Positions 55,601 to 62,883 of a stretch of 64,000 nt of DNA are shown here, piece after piece. The notes beneath the pieces were generated by a model, which was not told where the DNA came from, did no database searches, and saw only the letters and a program-made list of their open reading frames with translations. The stretch is taken from the NCBI GenBank assembly GCA_013360215.1, contig JABWCP010000001.1, positions 1 to 64,000 on the forward strand. The letters are read 5' to 3'. Each line of letters opens with the position of its first letter. Position 1 is the first letter of the stretch. The stretch comes from a bacterium. GTDB lineage: Bacteria > CLD3 > SB21. Both the position numbers and the translations under genes were made by a program.

Positions 55601-56333
55601 ACTATACAACCGCAGCGAAGCAGCCATTTCCCTGCTCAATTGGGCCATCACGGTTGGCGACGATAAAACACTTCTCGCGCAAACCGATATATCCGTTCCT
55701 CCGCATGCATACGTCGTGATCGCCGGGACCAAAACATTTCCGGATCGTTACGATTTGGATAAGACGCAGATTATCGTTCCGGTAACCAACCTTGCCGCGT
55801 TACCGGCTAATGGTACGGCGCTGGTGTTGCAGGATTGGGTTGGCACTACGATTGACAGCTTAGCTTATACGGAACTTTGGGGTGGCGGAGACGGTTACGC
55901 TTTGGAACGAATCCAACCGGACGCCGCATCCGATCTGATGACCTCATGGCGAACATGTGTATTCGTCGAAGGCGGCACGCCGGGAAAAATCAACTCGGTG
56001 TACAATGGCGATAAGCCTAAAAAAATTCGCATTACCGCCGATCCGAATCCTTTTTTGACAGATGTCGCGGAGAATACCACAATCACCCTCGAAATGCCGG
56101 TAACTTATGCGCGGGTTACGATGAAAATATATGACAACCAGGGTCGTCTTATGATTACCCTGCTCAACAATCAACCGACCGGTGCGCACCGCGAAGTGAT
56201 GTGGGATGGACGGGACAAAAACGGCCAACGCGTTCGTATGGGAATATATATTATTTTTATCGAGGCTATCGAAGAGTCCGGCGGATTTAATAAAACGGCT
56301 AAACAAACGATCGTTGTCGGAAAAAGATTATAA
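49629..56333 (+). CDS. Giant secreted protein: seven lamin-tail domains, CARDB-like domains, FlgD-like C-terminus
   Basis: 2,234 residues with a signal peptide (FFILLIFTAIPLAFAQ). Seven lamin-tail domains are recognised by openings of the type (V/I)INE(I/F)M(Y/F)...EWIELYN: near residues 23, 561, 970, 1245, 1520, 1811 and 1973. Between them lie CARDB-like beta domains with paired motifs such as FRVLFYLDADKNGTADVSELLDS and, in other copies, YEDRDGNYTTAPEE. The last about 100 residues are FlgD-like (ITADPNPF; VTMKIYDNQGRLMITLLNN; WDGRDKNGQRVRMGIYIIFI), a frequent terminal domain of exported FCB proteins. Likely cell-surface or released; function unknown. No obvious repeat-loss break. Confidence 0.88.
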   Translation: MRQLRFFILLIFTAIPLAFAQSDSITISEVMFSTSNTLDFIELYNYSKTQTIDLAKYIITDGAGNNDSDRISSAGEGLLLYPGQFAILLDPDYFLPPNASGRVYDISIPDTARIVTIDTNQTGGFVLGNGSLSNTTAETIHLIKVQSGIPRDTISRYTYSLGNNTSYSDEKITLNNDNNSSNWTNSIYLNGTPGAPPETNLSINDHRMIFTPPDPLTGASVTIGAIVTNKAITTSDSFRVLFYLDADKNGTADVSELLDSVSYNGSLPRNTSDTIFFTTSSIASGINYYIARIGSIYPYADTVLSDQSLRDSVQTTPAYNVSWSASSVFSPSSPTTGDTVTYARAMYNTGIADITHFAAYLYIDQNHNGMVETGEKVDSSNYNDILPSGDSVVIYFTIPDVQRGKLNLLLDLPADSLGPVPDEQPADNRTSDSANIRAAMSLTLTSASALKPSYNYIADTMAIKAVVHNNGSTTASGFSVMLYHDANTDGLPDTNERVDSVRYTSSLDATVSDSITLYWLPTSEGNVSLIVKLDSSTVQPLTDEDGSDNTHTLNALIYPRPDSITFSEIMFDPLGSEDSNEFVELYNFGSHAVDLLNWQIADSLGHDAIQDAGNGTVLQAGQYAIVFENEYALNTGRYTSRIPSSALVLTINGSTFGSSSSGLVGTYPKQLFLVRSLGDTISTYRYSLDNTEGHSDTKINPSEINTPANWANSLITDGTPGAHAEVNLSLLGQRLRFAPSEIPSGTQTVISVTVKDSGIAPVNIFKIAMYHDTNRNAIPEPEEIIDSLVFSGQLYFGDSVIFTANTPALSYGVHYFIARISQGEVSPYGDTLYYNDMLADSIKTKPSGDIALNRGRLILGEIATRGNSFSIGAYAYNMGTQPVQSFTVRWYEDRDGNYTTAPEERIDSNTYTGNLLPGDSTFLQINYPNATYGKHRIMAEAISSSVQPIADEEPSNNLLVDSIEAGARPRDILISEFMYLAVTDSIPEWIEIYNSSALSISLMNWQLYDKTSDVVLTDRSDTLHAGQFGIIVKDSVVFHKKYGNKLSDVLYIYPPSMPSLNNTGGDIIKLSTPAGLTVDSLNYLTSWGDDEGISLERKLNDSASFSMNNWTLSSDPSGGTPGTKNTATPQLRDLSITSHDILWTPAYPTLGEIFQVKATVRNLGITSSGASTILLYAYSGHDSTLLQTTNSPAILPGDSLVIVSSPITNEPQTYVGIQIDYAEDERLSNNFAKRFVPAATPRQTVVINEIMYKPGTGHTEWIELYNRSQNAVDLRSWRISDGNADLTAPATAKTITTQSVILQPDSFIIIAKDSAQFSSQYGTPLHAVYLSSMPALNDPGDMITIQDSLGGIVDSLVYLSGWGGSSDRTLERRFYDSVSYLTSNWLSCEIPIGATPGHPNSVKPLHHDLSVKASPLRVTPSYPRIGEAFTITAPIYNQGLEPVNDASLRWLRIRAQHDTVILSDEIIGTLNAGDSLKISYSDTARQIGDSIVALILSGSDERTLNNKSAVPLITSTRRNALVINEIMYDPGSNRPEWIELYNPGADTIDLKNWRMADESTIANPKTFAGTSLRIPSQHYVIITKDASALALTYPLLSSPVVTMSSFPTLNQTGDLILLTDSLSVTVDSVFYENTWGGANGFSIERISATDNANSPNNWKTSEANAGATPGVMNSTTPVALDLSIRTNDVWFDPPFPSPGQPVQIHIRIRNKGLQNITNAAVVRVYNDINNDSIPQITEIIDSTIVPALLSGDSLFVTIQWTIPVSASRRLSKALSMGSRKIIIQLDFAGDERTENNLLFTALPLGTPFQSVVINEFMYETDTSRTEFIELYNPGTTSWDLKDWKIADGSSVVSITDVSVSFLSGTYKVLAPDSSFFRKFSTTPASSVIIVPGLPSLNNTGDAIRLADDLGATVDSLTYSNTWGGAKNISVERIDADVSSDEPNNWTTSLTTQGHSAGLVNSIVSAEPFVKQSLIINEIMFSPMSGEPEYIELYNRSEAAISLLNWAITVGDDKTLLAQTDISVPPHAYVVIAGTKTFPDRYDLDKTQIIVPVTNLAALPANGTALVLQDWVGTTIDSLAYTELWGGGDGYALERIQPDAASDLMTSWRTCVFVEGGTPGKINSVYNGDKPKKIRITADPNPFLTDVAENTTITLEMPVTYARVTMKIYDNQGRLMITLLNNQPTGAHREVMWDGRDKNGQRVRMGIYIIFIEAIEESGGFNKTAKQTIVVGKRL

Positions 56334-56335
56334 AA

Positions 56336-56400
56336 AAAACCGCTGCCTCAGAAATAAATTTATTGGGATAAATTTTTTTTTCTTCTGGGACAGCGGTTCA
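56336..56400 (-). terminator. Terminator between the giant protein gene and the outer-membrane protein gene
   Basis: AACCGCTG (56338-56345) pairs with CAGCGGTT (56391-56398), and the stem continues inward with imperfect pairs CTCAGAA/TTCTGGG. On the minus strand it is followed by eight T, so it terminates the 56414-57208 gene; the plus-side has no T-run. Confidence 0.75.
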
Positions 56401-56413
56401 AATAAATTTCACA

Positions 56414-57208
56414 TCAGAACGGATGTTCCATAGATAAATAAACAAAGATCTGTTTGGTTTTAGAGGAACCGTTGAGTTGCAGCGGTACCGATAATCCGGG
56501 CACCACCTGCATCGAACCGATTTCTTTGGCAAAGCAGAAACCGGGGTTGATGATATGTGTTCCTTTATTCTTCAGCGACGTCCCGTCAACTTCATCTTCA
56601 AATACGCCCACATATTCTATGAAAACATTCAGATTGGATTTTACCAACCATATCGCGCTGGCGCCGATATTATATGCTTTTTGAATTTTCTTTTTGCTGC
56701 CTACATCCACACCGGGAACCATCGTCATACCCACATTCACATGCGCTGCCCATTGGGCGGAGAAACGTTTACTGACAGGTAGACCGATCTGATAGCCTAT
56801 TTTGCCGGAGCCTAAACCTTTATTATCGTTACCGGTCGGCAGCAGAACCGTAAAACGCGGTGACACATTGTATCCCGCAGGATCGGCCATCCACTGATAT
56901 CGGTAGTTAACAGCCACATCGCCAAAACCGCTCGGACCGTTATGAAGCCACTGATAAGGCAATGTATAACTCAACTGATGTTTTTCCTGATGCGGTAAAA
57001 AAAACATCGGCCACTCCTGCGTCAAACCGTATTCCCAATCTTTCGACGGTCTTGTATAGATAAGACCCGAAATGTGCTGCACGACCCGCGCTTCCTGATT
57101 GTAAGCTTCCTCCAGCATAAACGAATTGTCACTGATTGCTTCGGGATATTCGGTTTGCGCCCAAAGGCTTTGAACACCGACCAAAATGAAGAGTAACCGC
57201 TTAATCAT
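56414..57208 (-). CDS. Outer-membrane beta-barrel protein (hypothetical)
   Basis: 264 residues from ATG 57208, with Shine-Dalgarno AAGGAG. A signal peptide (LLFILVGVQSLWAQ) is followed by alternating strands: WEYGLTQEWPMFFLP, HQLSYTLPYQWLHNGPSGFGDVAVNYRYQ, PRFTVLLPTGNDNKGLGSGKIGYQIGLP, NIGASAIWLVKSNLNVFIEY and MQVVPGLSVPLQLNGSS. The PTGN...GxGxG...Q pattern resembles the family annotated as phenol-degradation-pathway outer-membrane proteins. Last gene of the ggt-folD-... run. Ligand unknown. Confidence 0.75.
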   Translation of the reverse strand: MIKRLLFILVGVQSLWAQTEYPEAISDNSFMLEEAYNQEARVVQHISGLIYTRPSKDWEYGLTQEWPMFFLPHQEKHQLSYTLPYQWLHNGPSGFGDVAVNYRYQWMADPAGYNVSPRFTVLLPTGNDNKGLGSGKIGYQIGLPVSKRFSAQWAAHVNVGMTMVPGVDVGSKKKIQKAYNIGASAIWLVKSNLNVFIEYVGVFEDEVDGTSLKNKGTHIINPGFCFAKEIGSMQVVPGLSVPLQLNGSSKTKQIFVYLSMEHPF

Positions 57209-57221
57209 GATGATCTCCTTG

Positions 57222-57926
57222 TTAATGATGATGTTTACGTTTGATGACATGAAGTCTTTGCGGGCGAATCGTAATTTCGGAAATCACTGTCCCGTCACGC
57301 TGCGTAAGTACGTACCCAACGGTATCTGCTACCTCCTGAGGTTCAATATACGTATCGGTTTCGTCAGACGGTGAAAAATTCAGATTATCGTAAAATGCAG
57401 TACGCGTAATATCCGGATTGATATTCACGACTTTTACGCCTTGTTTGCGGCATTCATCAAATAAAGAAGCCGAAAAATGCCGTAAACCCGCTTTGGTGGC
57501 GGCATAAGCGGCGCCCATACGGCTGGGTTCCAAGGCCGTTACGGAAGCAATATGAATGATAAACCCGCGTTGTTCGCGAATACGGCGTAAAAAAAGATGC
57601 GTAAGAATAAGCGGCGCCGTCAGATTGGTCGTTACCATATCCTGTAGCGTGCGCAAAGGAATTTCCTCATGCGGCGCAAAATATCCGAATCCGGCGCTGT
57701 GTATTAACACATCCAGCGATTCTTTCGTCGGCCATTTTTTTTCAACTTCTTCGAGCGCATTTATATCCCGAACGTCACACACTATCGGTACGAAGTTCGC
57801 ATGACGCCAGGTTGTTTTATCAAAATTACGTGCAAGTCCATAAACCCGGTACCCCATTTCAGTAAGCTTCTGCGCCGTGGCCAATCCTATCCCGGATGAA
57901 GCGCCGGTTATCAATGCCGTTTTCAT
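57222..57926 (-). CDS. Short-chain dehydrogenase/reductase
   Basis: 234 residues. NAD(P)-binding TGASSGIGLATAQKL, catalytic Ser region IIHIASVTALEPSRMGA and YxxxK as YAATKAGLRHF. Its ATG shares four bases with the stop of the spore-photoproduct-lyase-like gene (ATGA), so translation is coupled. Substrate unknown; the C-terminus ends in His/Lys-rich residues (KRKHHH). Confidence 0.92.
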   Translation of the reverse strand: MKTALITGASSGIGLATAQKLTEMGYRVYGLARNFDKTTWRHANFVPIVCDVRDINALEEVEKKWPTKESLDVLIHSAGFGYFAPHEEIPLRTLQDMVTTNLTAPLILTHLFLRRIREQRGFIIHIASVTALEPSRMGAAYAATKAGLRHFSASLFDECRKQGVKVVNINPDITRTAFYDNLNFSPSDETDTYIEPQEVADTVGYVLTQRDGTVISEITIRPQRLHVIKRKHHH

Positions 57927-58942
57927 AGGATTATCCTCTCCTCTTGGACATAAGGACTCATTGTTTTACGAATGAAATCCAGCATACTTTCCCGATCGAG
58001 GTCAGTATAACTCATAGTTTGATCTTTTTCGTCGTACGGATAAAACAAAATATCGGAATCAACACGCATAGCACGAATATTATTAAGATAATTTTTATTC
58101 ATACGAAAAACACCCAGACTTACATCATGCAGCGCTGCGCCCGGAATACGTTCGAATATGTATTCAATACAACGGCTATATACGGCTTGCCAATCCTTGA
58201 TTTTCAAAATCGGATCGATACACAAACGCACTTTCCGTCCGTCTTTTACAGCTTGTGCCATCGCCGAAAGTCTTGTATCTAATGGCGGCGTGCCGGATTC
58301 ATATACTTTTATAATCTCATCCGGTGAGCATGTCCATGCCAAAATCACGTTATCTGAAACCGGCGTATCGCGTATGGCATCATAAGCGCCGGATTTGGTG
58401 CGAATTTCAACCACCAGATCCCGTCGTTGTGCGGCGAAATGAATCCAGCGATGACACTGCGGGAGAAATGACTCCATCGCCAGCAAATCGGTATCGTACG
58501 ATACACACAAATACAGGGGACCCTTGGCCAACTCAGCAACGACGCTATCAAAAAAAGCATCCGGATTGACAAAGAACAAAAGATGCGCTGACGGGAACAT
58601 ACCCTGCAAATAACAATAATCACAATTGTAAACACAGTTGAGCGCCATCGCATTGTAAAAAAAACGATCATGCCCGAAACTCGGCGTCTGCGGTGAACCG
58701 GCGTATAAATAACCTTCGCGTTTGACAGCAAGAATGATATCCATCGCCCGTTTTTGAAGCTGAAAGTCTTGATGCTTGCGGTTAAAAACATCTTTATAAT
58801 GCCGTATCGGAATGCGTCGGGCTGTCGGAAACCGCGCAAGAATAGTTTGCGCGTCCGGATAAGCTTCTGCGCCGTCCTCGATATAAATACGGCTAAAATG
58901 TTTACTGAATGAGCTTTTGTCGAAGCCGCTCCACGCGTGCAT
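57923..58942 (-). CDS. Spore photoproduct lyase-like radical SAM protein
   Basis: 339 residues. The radical SAM motif is CVYNCDYCYLQG (Cys 103, 107, 110), followed by VELAKGP-type VVAELAKGPLYLCVSYDTDLLAME and IRTKSGAYDAI. This matches the SplB/SPL family, which repairs UV-made thymine dimers in spores. The hydrogen-donor Cys of B. subtilis SPL (141) aligns by eye with Tyr 149; Cys 146 is close by. So it may use another donor or do a different reaction. The ATG lies 41 bases inside the end of the nucleosidase gene. Confidence 0.85.
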   Translation of the reverse strand: MHAWSGFDKSSFSKHFSRIYIEDGAEAYPDAQTILARFPTARRIPIRHYKDVFNRKHQDFQLQKRAMDIILAVKREGYLYAGSPQTPSFGHDRFFYNAMALNCVYNCDYCYLQGMFPSAHLLFFVNPDAFFDSVVAELAKGPLYLCVSYDTDLLAMESFLPQCHRWIHFAAQRRDLVVEIRTKSGAYDAIRDTPVSDNVILAWTCSPDEIIKVYESGTPPLDTRLSAMAQAVKDGRKVRLCIDPILKIKDWQAVYSRCIEYIFERIPGAALHDVSLGVFRMNKNYLNNIRAMRVDSDILFYPYDEKDQTMSYTDLDRESMLDFIRKTMSPYVQEERIIL

Positions 58943-59735
58943 TGCGCTCCTGTTTATTTTCTCCGGCCCATTGTGTCATATCCATGAGATCACCGGGTAA
59001 GTAACCATTACGAATTTTATAACTGCGTGCCGCATCAAAAAGCGCTATACGCTGGGCATGACTGGGTTTGATCATTTCAAAAATGTGCTGCATGGTTTCC
59101 TGTTCATTCACACCCAACACTTCTTTATCAATATACATCGCCGACAGAACATCCAGACACGAGGAAAACTTCGGCAAACATTGCATAGTAAGATTTTCGA
59201 TAAAATCCGAAGTTATACCCTTGATTTGTAAATGATCGGACACGATTTTCAGAACATGAATACGTTCTAACGGCAAAAAACGCGTTGATGCAACAAAAAA
59301 ACCGCTCGCCTCCATATCATAGAGCGCATGGTCAACGGAACTTACAGACTGGTTTTCTTGCGGCCGATCTACGGTTCGCAAAACACTCTCCCCCATCGTC
59401 AAACGGATACTCCCGTCGGGATAATAATCTCTGCCGGAAACTACGTCCGTGATCTTGTGAATGCGCCAAAGCGAGCCGATATCGAGTGATGTATCCGATG
59501 CGCCGCAGATTCCGAAATTCCACAACGTATGAAGATGGCCTGTCGTGTAGAGGTACGTAGCAGCCGTTGCTGATTTGATTTTTCCGATCCCGCTGACGAT
59601 CAGGCTTATGGTTTCGTTTTCGAACACTTCAAACGCCGTATGCGCGATGTTTTTTTTCAATCGCCATGCGCGTATCAGCGGCGCGGCTTCCGGGCGTAAT
59701 GCGACGACGATACCGTGCTTAGTGCTTTTTTTCAC
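58902..59735 (-). CDS. Nucleoside phosphorylase/MTA-SAH nucleosidase-like protein
   Basis: 277 residues from GTG 59735, which has GGAG five bases before it (the frame opens further up at 59777). PNP/UDP-phosphorylase fold: IVVALRPEAAPLIRAW, LIVSGIGKIKSATAATYL, LWNFGICGASDTSLDIGSLW, VDHALYDMEASGFF (substrate Glu) and HVLKIVSDHLQIKG (catalytic Asp). A C-terminal helical extension of about 80 residues (MQHIFEMIKPSHAQRIALF...) is unusual. Overlaps mce by 17 bases and the lyase-like gene by 41. Confidence 0.8.
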   Translation of the reverse strand: MKKSTKHGIVVALRPEAAPLIRAWRLKKNIAHTAFEVFENETISLIVSGIGKIKSATAATYLYTTGHLHTLWNFGICGASDTSLDIGSLWRIHKITDVVSGRDYYPDGSIRLTMGESVLRTVDRPQENQSVSSVDHALYDMEASGFFVASTRFLPLERIHVLKIVSDHLQIKGITSDFIENLTMQCLPKFSSCLDVLSAMYIDKEVLGVNEQETMQHIFEMIKPSHAQRIALFDAARSYKIRNGYLPGDLMDMTQWAGENKQERNARVERLRQKLIQ

Positions 59736-60129
59736 AAAGCTCCAGTAATACGCCGCCTGTGGACTTAGGATGCACAAATGCTATTTTGGCGCCGTGCGCA
59801 CCTGTTTTCGGTACTTCATCAATAAGCTGAAATCCTTTAGCTTTGAGATCGGCGAGTTTTTCTTCGATTCCCGTCACACCGATCGCGACATGCGCAATAC
59901 CGCCTTTACCATTATTTTTTTCAATGAATTTGGTAATCGGGCTTTCGGGATCAGTACCCGCAAGTAATTCGATCGAAGATTCGCCGACTTTAAAAAAAGC
60001 CGTCTCGACTTTTTGATCCGCCACGATTTCGCGACCATGGTATTCAAATCCCATAGCCTTATATAATTCGATGAATTTTTCAAGATCGGGTACTGCAATT
60101 CCGAGATGATCGATTTTTTCGAGTTTCAT
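59719..60129 (-). CDS. mce: Methylmalonyl-CoA epimerase
   Basis: 136 residues, a vicinal-oxygen-chelate enzyme interconverting (R)- and (S)-methylmalonyl-CoA. KIDHLGIAVPDLEKFIELY, AFFKVGESSIELLAGTDPESPI, GKGGIAHVAIGVTGIEEKLADL and AKIAFVHPKSTGGVLLELCEKK are visible; His and Glu ligands of the metal are intact. It starts 5 bases after folD. A mutase is not in the window. Confidence 0.93.
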   Translation of the reverse strand: MKLEKIDHLGIAVPDLEKFIELYKAMGFEYHGREIVADQKVETAFFKVGESSIELLAGTDPESPITKFIEKNNGKGGIAHVAIGVTGIEEKLADLKAKGFQLIDEVPKTGAHGAKIAFVHPKSTGGVLLELCEKKH

Positions 60130-60134
60130 CTGCG

Positions 60135-61010
60135 TTATCCTTGTTTTGCCGCTTTAAGTGTATTTTTGAGTAGCATAACGATCGTCATCGGACCCACACC
60201 GCCGGGAACGGGTGTGATGGCTGACGCCACTTCTTTGGCCGAATCAAAGTGAACATCCCCTACCAAACGTGATCCCGATTTGGTGGACGGATCGGATATG
60301 CGATTGATTCCCACGTCAATCACCACCGCGCCCGGCTTGAGCATTTCGCCGCGTATCATTTCCGCACGCCCCACCGCCGCAACGACGATATCGGCTTGCT
60401 TGATAAAATATGTCATGTCCGGTGTTCCCGTATGGCATACCGTCACGGTAGAATTAGCGCCTTTGGCTTTTTGCACCAGCATATTGGCCAAAGGTTTTCC
60501 CACGATATTGCTACGTCCTACGATCACGGTATGTTTTCCTGATGGGTCGGCGTCCGAACGCATGAGTAATTCCTGCACCCCGGCCGGTGTACATGGCAAA
60601 AAAATCGCATCCCCTATCGCCAAACGGCCGACGTTAAAAGGATGAAAACAATCTACGTCCTTGGCCGGATTGATGGCATTGATGATAAGCGATTCATTGA
60701 TGTGTTTTGGCAAAGGCAATTGCACTAAAATACCGGTGACCGAAGGATCCTTGTTAAGCCGATCAATCAGAGCCAGCAGATCTTTTTCAGGCATCGTTGT
60801 GGGTTGTTTGATCGTTTCATGTGCCATGCCGACTTGTTCACAGGCCAACCCTTTGTTGCGAACATAAACTTGTGAGGCCGGATCTTCGCCGACTAAGACA
60901 ACGACCAATTTGGGCTGCACATTTTTTATTTTAAGCGCTTCGACTTCTTGCGCAATTTCACGTTTGATGGATTCGGCGATTTGTTTACCATCGATTATTT
61001 TTGCATTCAC
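60135..61010 (-). CDS. folD: Bifunctional methylene-THF dehydrogenase/cyclohydrolase
   Basis: 291 residues. Supplies formyl-THF and NADPH in one-carbon metabolism. Motifs: VQPKLVVVLVGEDPASQVYVRNK (catalytic Lys region), GILVQLPLPKHI, PCTPAGVQELL, GRSNIVGKPLANMLVQK and GGVGPMTIVMLLKNT. Length is normal. First of the folD-mce-nucleosidase-lyase-SDR-barrel run after ggt. Confidence 0.97.
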   Translation of the reverse strand: MNAKIIDGKQIAESIKREIAQEVEALKIKNVQPKLVVVLVGEDPASQVYVRNKGLACEQVGMAHETIKQPTTMPEKDLLALIDRLNKDPSVTGILVQLPLPKHINESLIINAINPAKDVDCFHPFNVGRLAIGDAIFLPCTPAGVQELLMRSDADPSGKHTVIVGRSNIVGKPLANMLVQKAKGANSTVTVCHTGTPDMTYFIKQADIVVAAVGRAEMIRGEMLKPGAVVIDVGINRISDPSTKSGSRLVGDVHFDSAKEVASAITPVPGGVGPMTIVMLLKNTLKAAKQG

Positions 61011-61067
61011 GGATGTATCCTCGTATATAGATTCGATAATGAAGTTATTTTTACAAACCGATTGTTT

Positions 61068-62747
61068 CTAATATCCAGCCGCATATCCCATAATTCGTTG
61101 ATCCGCTTCCCCGTGATAATATCCAGTCCGAGGATCAATCCAGATGGAATGGGCGTCACCGATAAATGGCCGTTCTGATAATATATATCCGTTTCGTAAT
61201 AAAAAAGCACGTCGCGTTTCGTCTAGTTTATCTTTTTCGTAGGATAACACATTCGGTGACCACGTATGACTCAAGCGTGGACGATCCACCGCCTTCCGCA
61301 AGGAATCCCCATAATCTATCATACCGATGATGATTTGCAGTACGGTATTGATGATTGTTTTACCGCCGGGCGAACCCGTGATCAAAAACGGTTTGTCATC
61401 TTTGAGAATGATCACCGGTGTCATCGAACTCAACATGCGCTTATGCGGTTCGATACGATTGGGTTTTTGCCCATGAACGGGAAAACGATTACTATCCGGA
61501 AAAATATCAAAATCATGCATTTCATTATTGAGCAAAAATCCTAAACCGGTCACCACAGCTTTGGAACCAAAATTATCTTCGAGAGTATAGGTATTGGAAA
61601 CGCAATTACCGTCTTTATCAATGACCGAAAAATGTGTAGTCTCGTTCGGCTCCTGCTTCATGGCTAAGGCCGGTATTTTAGCATTGATACGCGCCGAATC
61701 AATCCATGAAGCCAACTTGCGAGCCAGTACTTTATCCGTCAGAGCGGAAACCGGAATATCTGAAAAATCAGGATCACCGAGATAAACTAACCTGTCTAAA
61801 AAGGAACGGCGCATCGTTTCGATCACGCGGCGCGTTGATATCGAATCGTCATGCAGTGTAAAATTTTCGAGTATATTCAACATCTCGATCAATGTCACTC
61901 CACCCGAAGACGGCGGCGGCATGCTGTATATGGTATAACCGCGATAATTCCCTCGTATGGGTTCCCGCACCACCGCTTCGTAGGCCGCAAGATCCGCCTG
62001 CGTGATCAGACCGCCATGCGCTTTCATATCATCGGCTATTTGTGTGGCGATTTTACCCCGGTAAAAAACATCCGCACCTTCATCGGCTATAGCACGCAAA
62101 GTCGCTGCTAGTTCTTTTTGAATCCACCGTTCGCCCTCGGCATAAGGTGATCCGTCGGCTTTAAAAAACATGCGCGCCGTTTCATCAAACCGTTTGAGTG
62201 CCGGCGCAAATTCACTTAGTCGCCGTGCTTCTGCCGCCTCGAGAATAAACCCTTCTTCCGCGAGACGTATCGCGGGGTTTATCAGTTCCGACCAGGGCAG
62301 CTTACCGTACAATTTCCATGCTTTTTCAAGCCCGCGAACTGTTCCCGGCACACCGGCAACTTTGTATCCATAATTACTGGCGATCGTATCCTCGCTGCCA
62401 TCCGCATTCAAAAACATGCGTGCATGCGCTTGATGCGGCGCTTTTTCACGATAGTCTATGGCTTTCACATTTCCGTCGGATGTTCGCACCATCATAAATC
62501 CGCCACCGCCGATATTGCCGGCTTGCGGATACGTCACGGCCAAAGCAAAAGCCGTAGCAATAGCCGCGTCCACGGCATGGCCGCCTTTTTGTAAAATTTC
62601 CAACCCGACACGCGCCGCATTCTGATCAACACAGACCACGACACCGTTTTGTGCGGTTACGGAAGATGATATACGCGATGTTTGGTGCGAATTCTGACAG
62701 GAGGGAAAAATTATCAGTGCGGTAAGAAAAAAAATCCGAAGAAGCAT
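61068..62747 (-). CDS. ggt: Gamma-glutamyltranspeptidase, lipoprotein
   Basis: 559 residues with a lipoprotein signal (FFLTALIIFPSC). Large subunit: GVVVCVDQNAARVGLEIL, GNIGGGGFMMVRTSDGN, IDYREKAPHQAHARMF. Autocatalytic cleavage and nucleophile Thr: NETTHFSVIDKDGNCVSNTY. Small subunit: LLNNEMHDFDI, MLSSMTPVIILKD and GSPGGKTIINTVLQIIIGM. It hydrolyses or transfers gamma-glutamyl groups, for example of glutathione, in the periplasm or at the surface. Confidence 0.96.
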   Translation of the reverse strand: MLLRIFFLTALIIFPSCQNSHQTSRISSSVTAQNGVVVCVDQNAARVGLEILQKGGHAVDAAIATAFALAVTYPQAGNIGGGGFMMVRTSDGNVKAIDYREKAPHQAHARMFLNADGSEDTIASNYGYKVAGVPGTVRGLEKAWKLYGKLPWSELINPAIRLAEEGFILEAAEARRLSEFAPALKRFDETARMFFKADGSPYAEGERWIQKELAATLRAIADEGADVFYRGKIATQIADDMKAHGGLITQADLAAYEAVVREPIRGNYRGYTIYSMPPPSSGGVTLIEMLNILENFTLHDDSISTRRVIETMRRSFLDRLVYLGDPDFSDIPVSALTDKVLARKLASWIDSARINAKIPALAMKQEPNETTHFSVIDKDGNCVSNTYTLEDNFGSKAVVTGLGFLLNNEMHDFDIFPDSNRFPVHGQKPNRIEPHKRMLSSMTPVIILKDDKPFLITGSPGGKTIINTVLQIIIGMIDYGDSLRKAVDRPRLSHTWSPNVLSYEKDKLDETRRAFLLRNGYILSERPFIGDAHSIWIDPRTGYYHGEADQRIMGYAAGY

Positions 62748-62762
62748 AATCCCAATCTCAAA

Positions 62763-62806
62763 CTAAATTGCTGAAGCAATTTAGCGAATATGATAAAAAA
62801 CCACAA
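62763..62806 (-). promoter_or_regulatory. Possible ggt promoter with palindrome over the -10
   Basis: On the minus strand TTGTGG (62806-62801), a 17-base spacer and TAAATT (62783-62778). A 10-bp perfect palindrome (CTAAATTGCT 62763-62772 / AGCAATTTAG 62775-62784) includes the -10, so it may be an operator. Confidence 0.4.
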
Positions 62807-62824
62807 GCAACGATTGTATAACGT

Positions 62825-62867
62825 GTAAGCTTCGTTTCGCGATTTTTATAGTTAAAACGAAGCTTAC
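62825..62867. repeat. 13-bp perfect inverted repeat between tlpA and ggt
   Basis: GTAAGCTTCGTTT (62825-62837) pairs with AAACGAAGCTTAC (62855-62867) around a 17-base loop, 16 bases after the tlpA stop. It would form a 3' hairpin on the tlpA transcript, but no T-run follows, so it is not a standard terminator. Confidence 0.55.
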
Positions 62868-62883
62868 GCAAGGTTCAAAAAAA

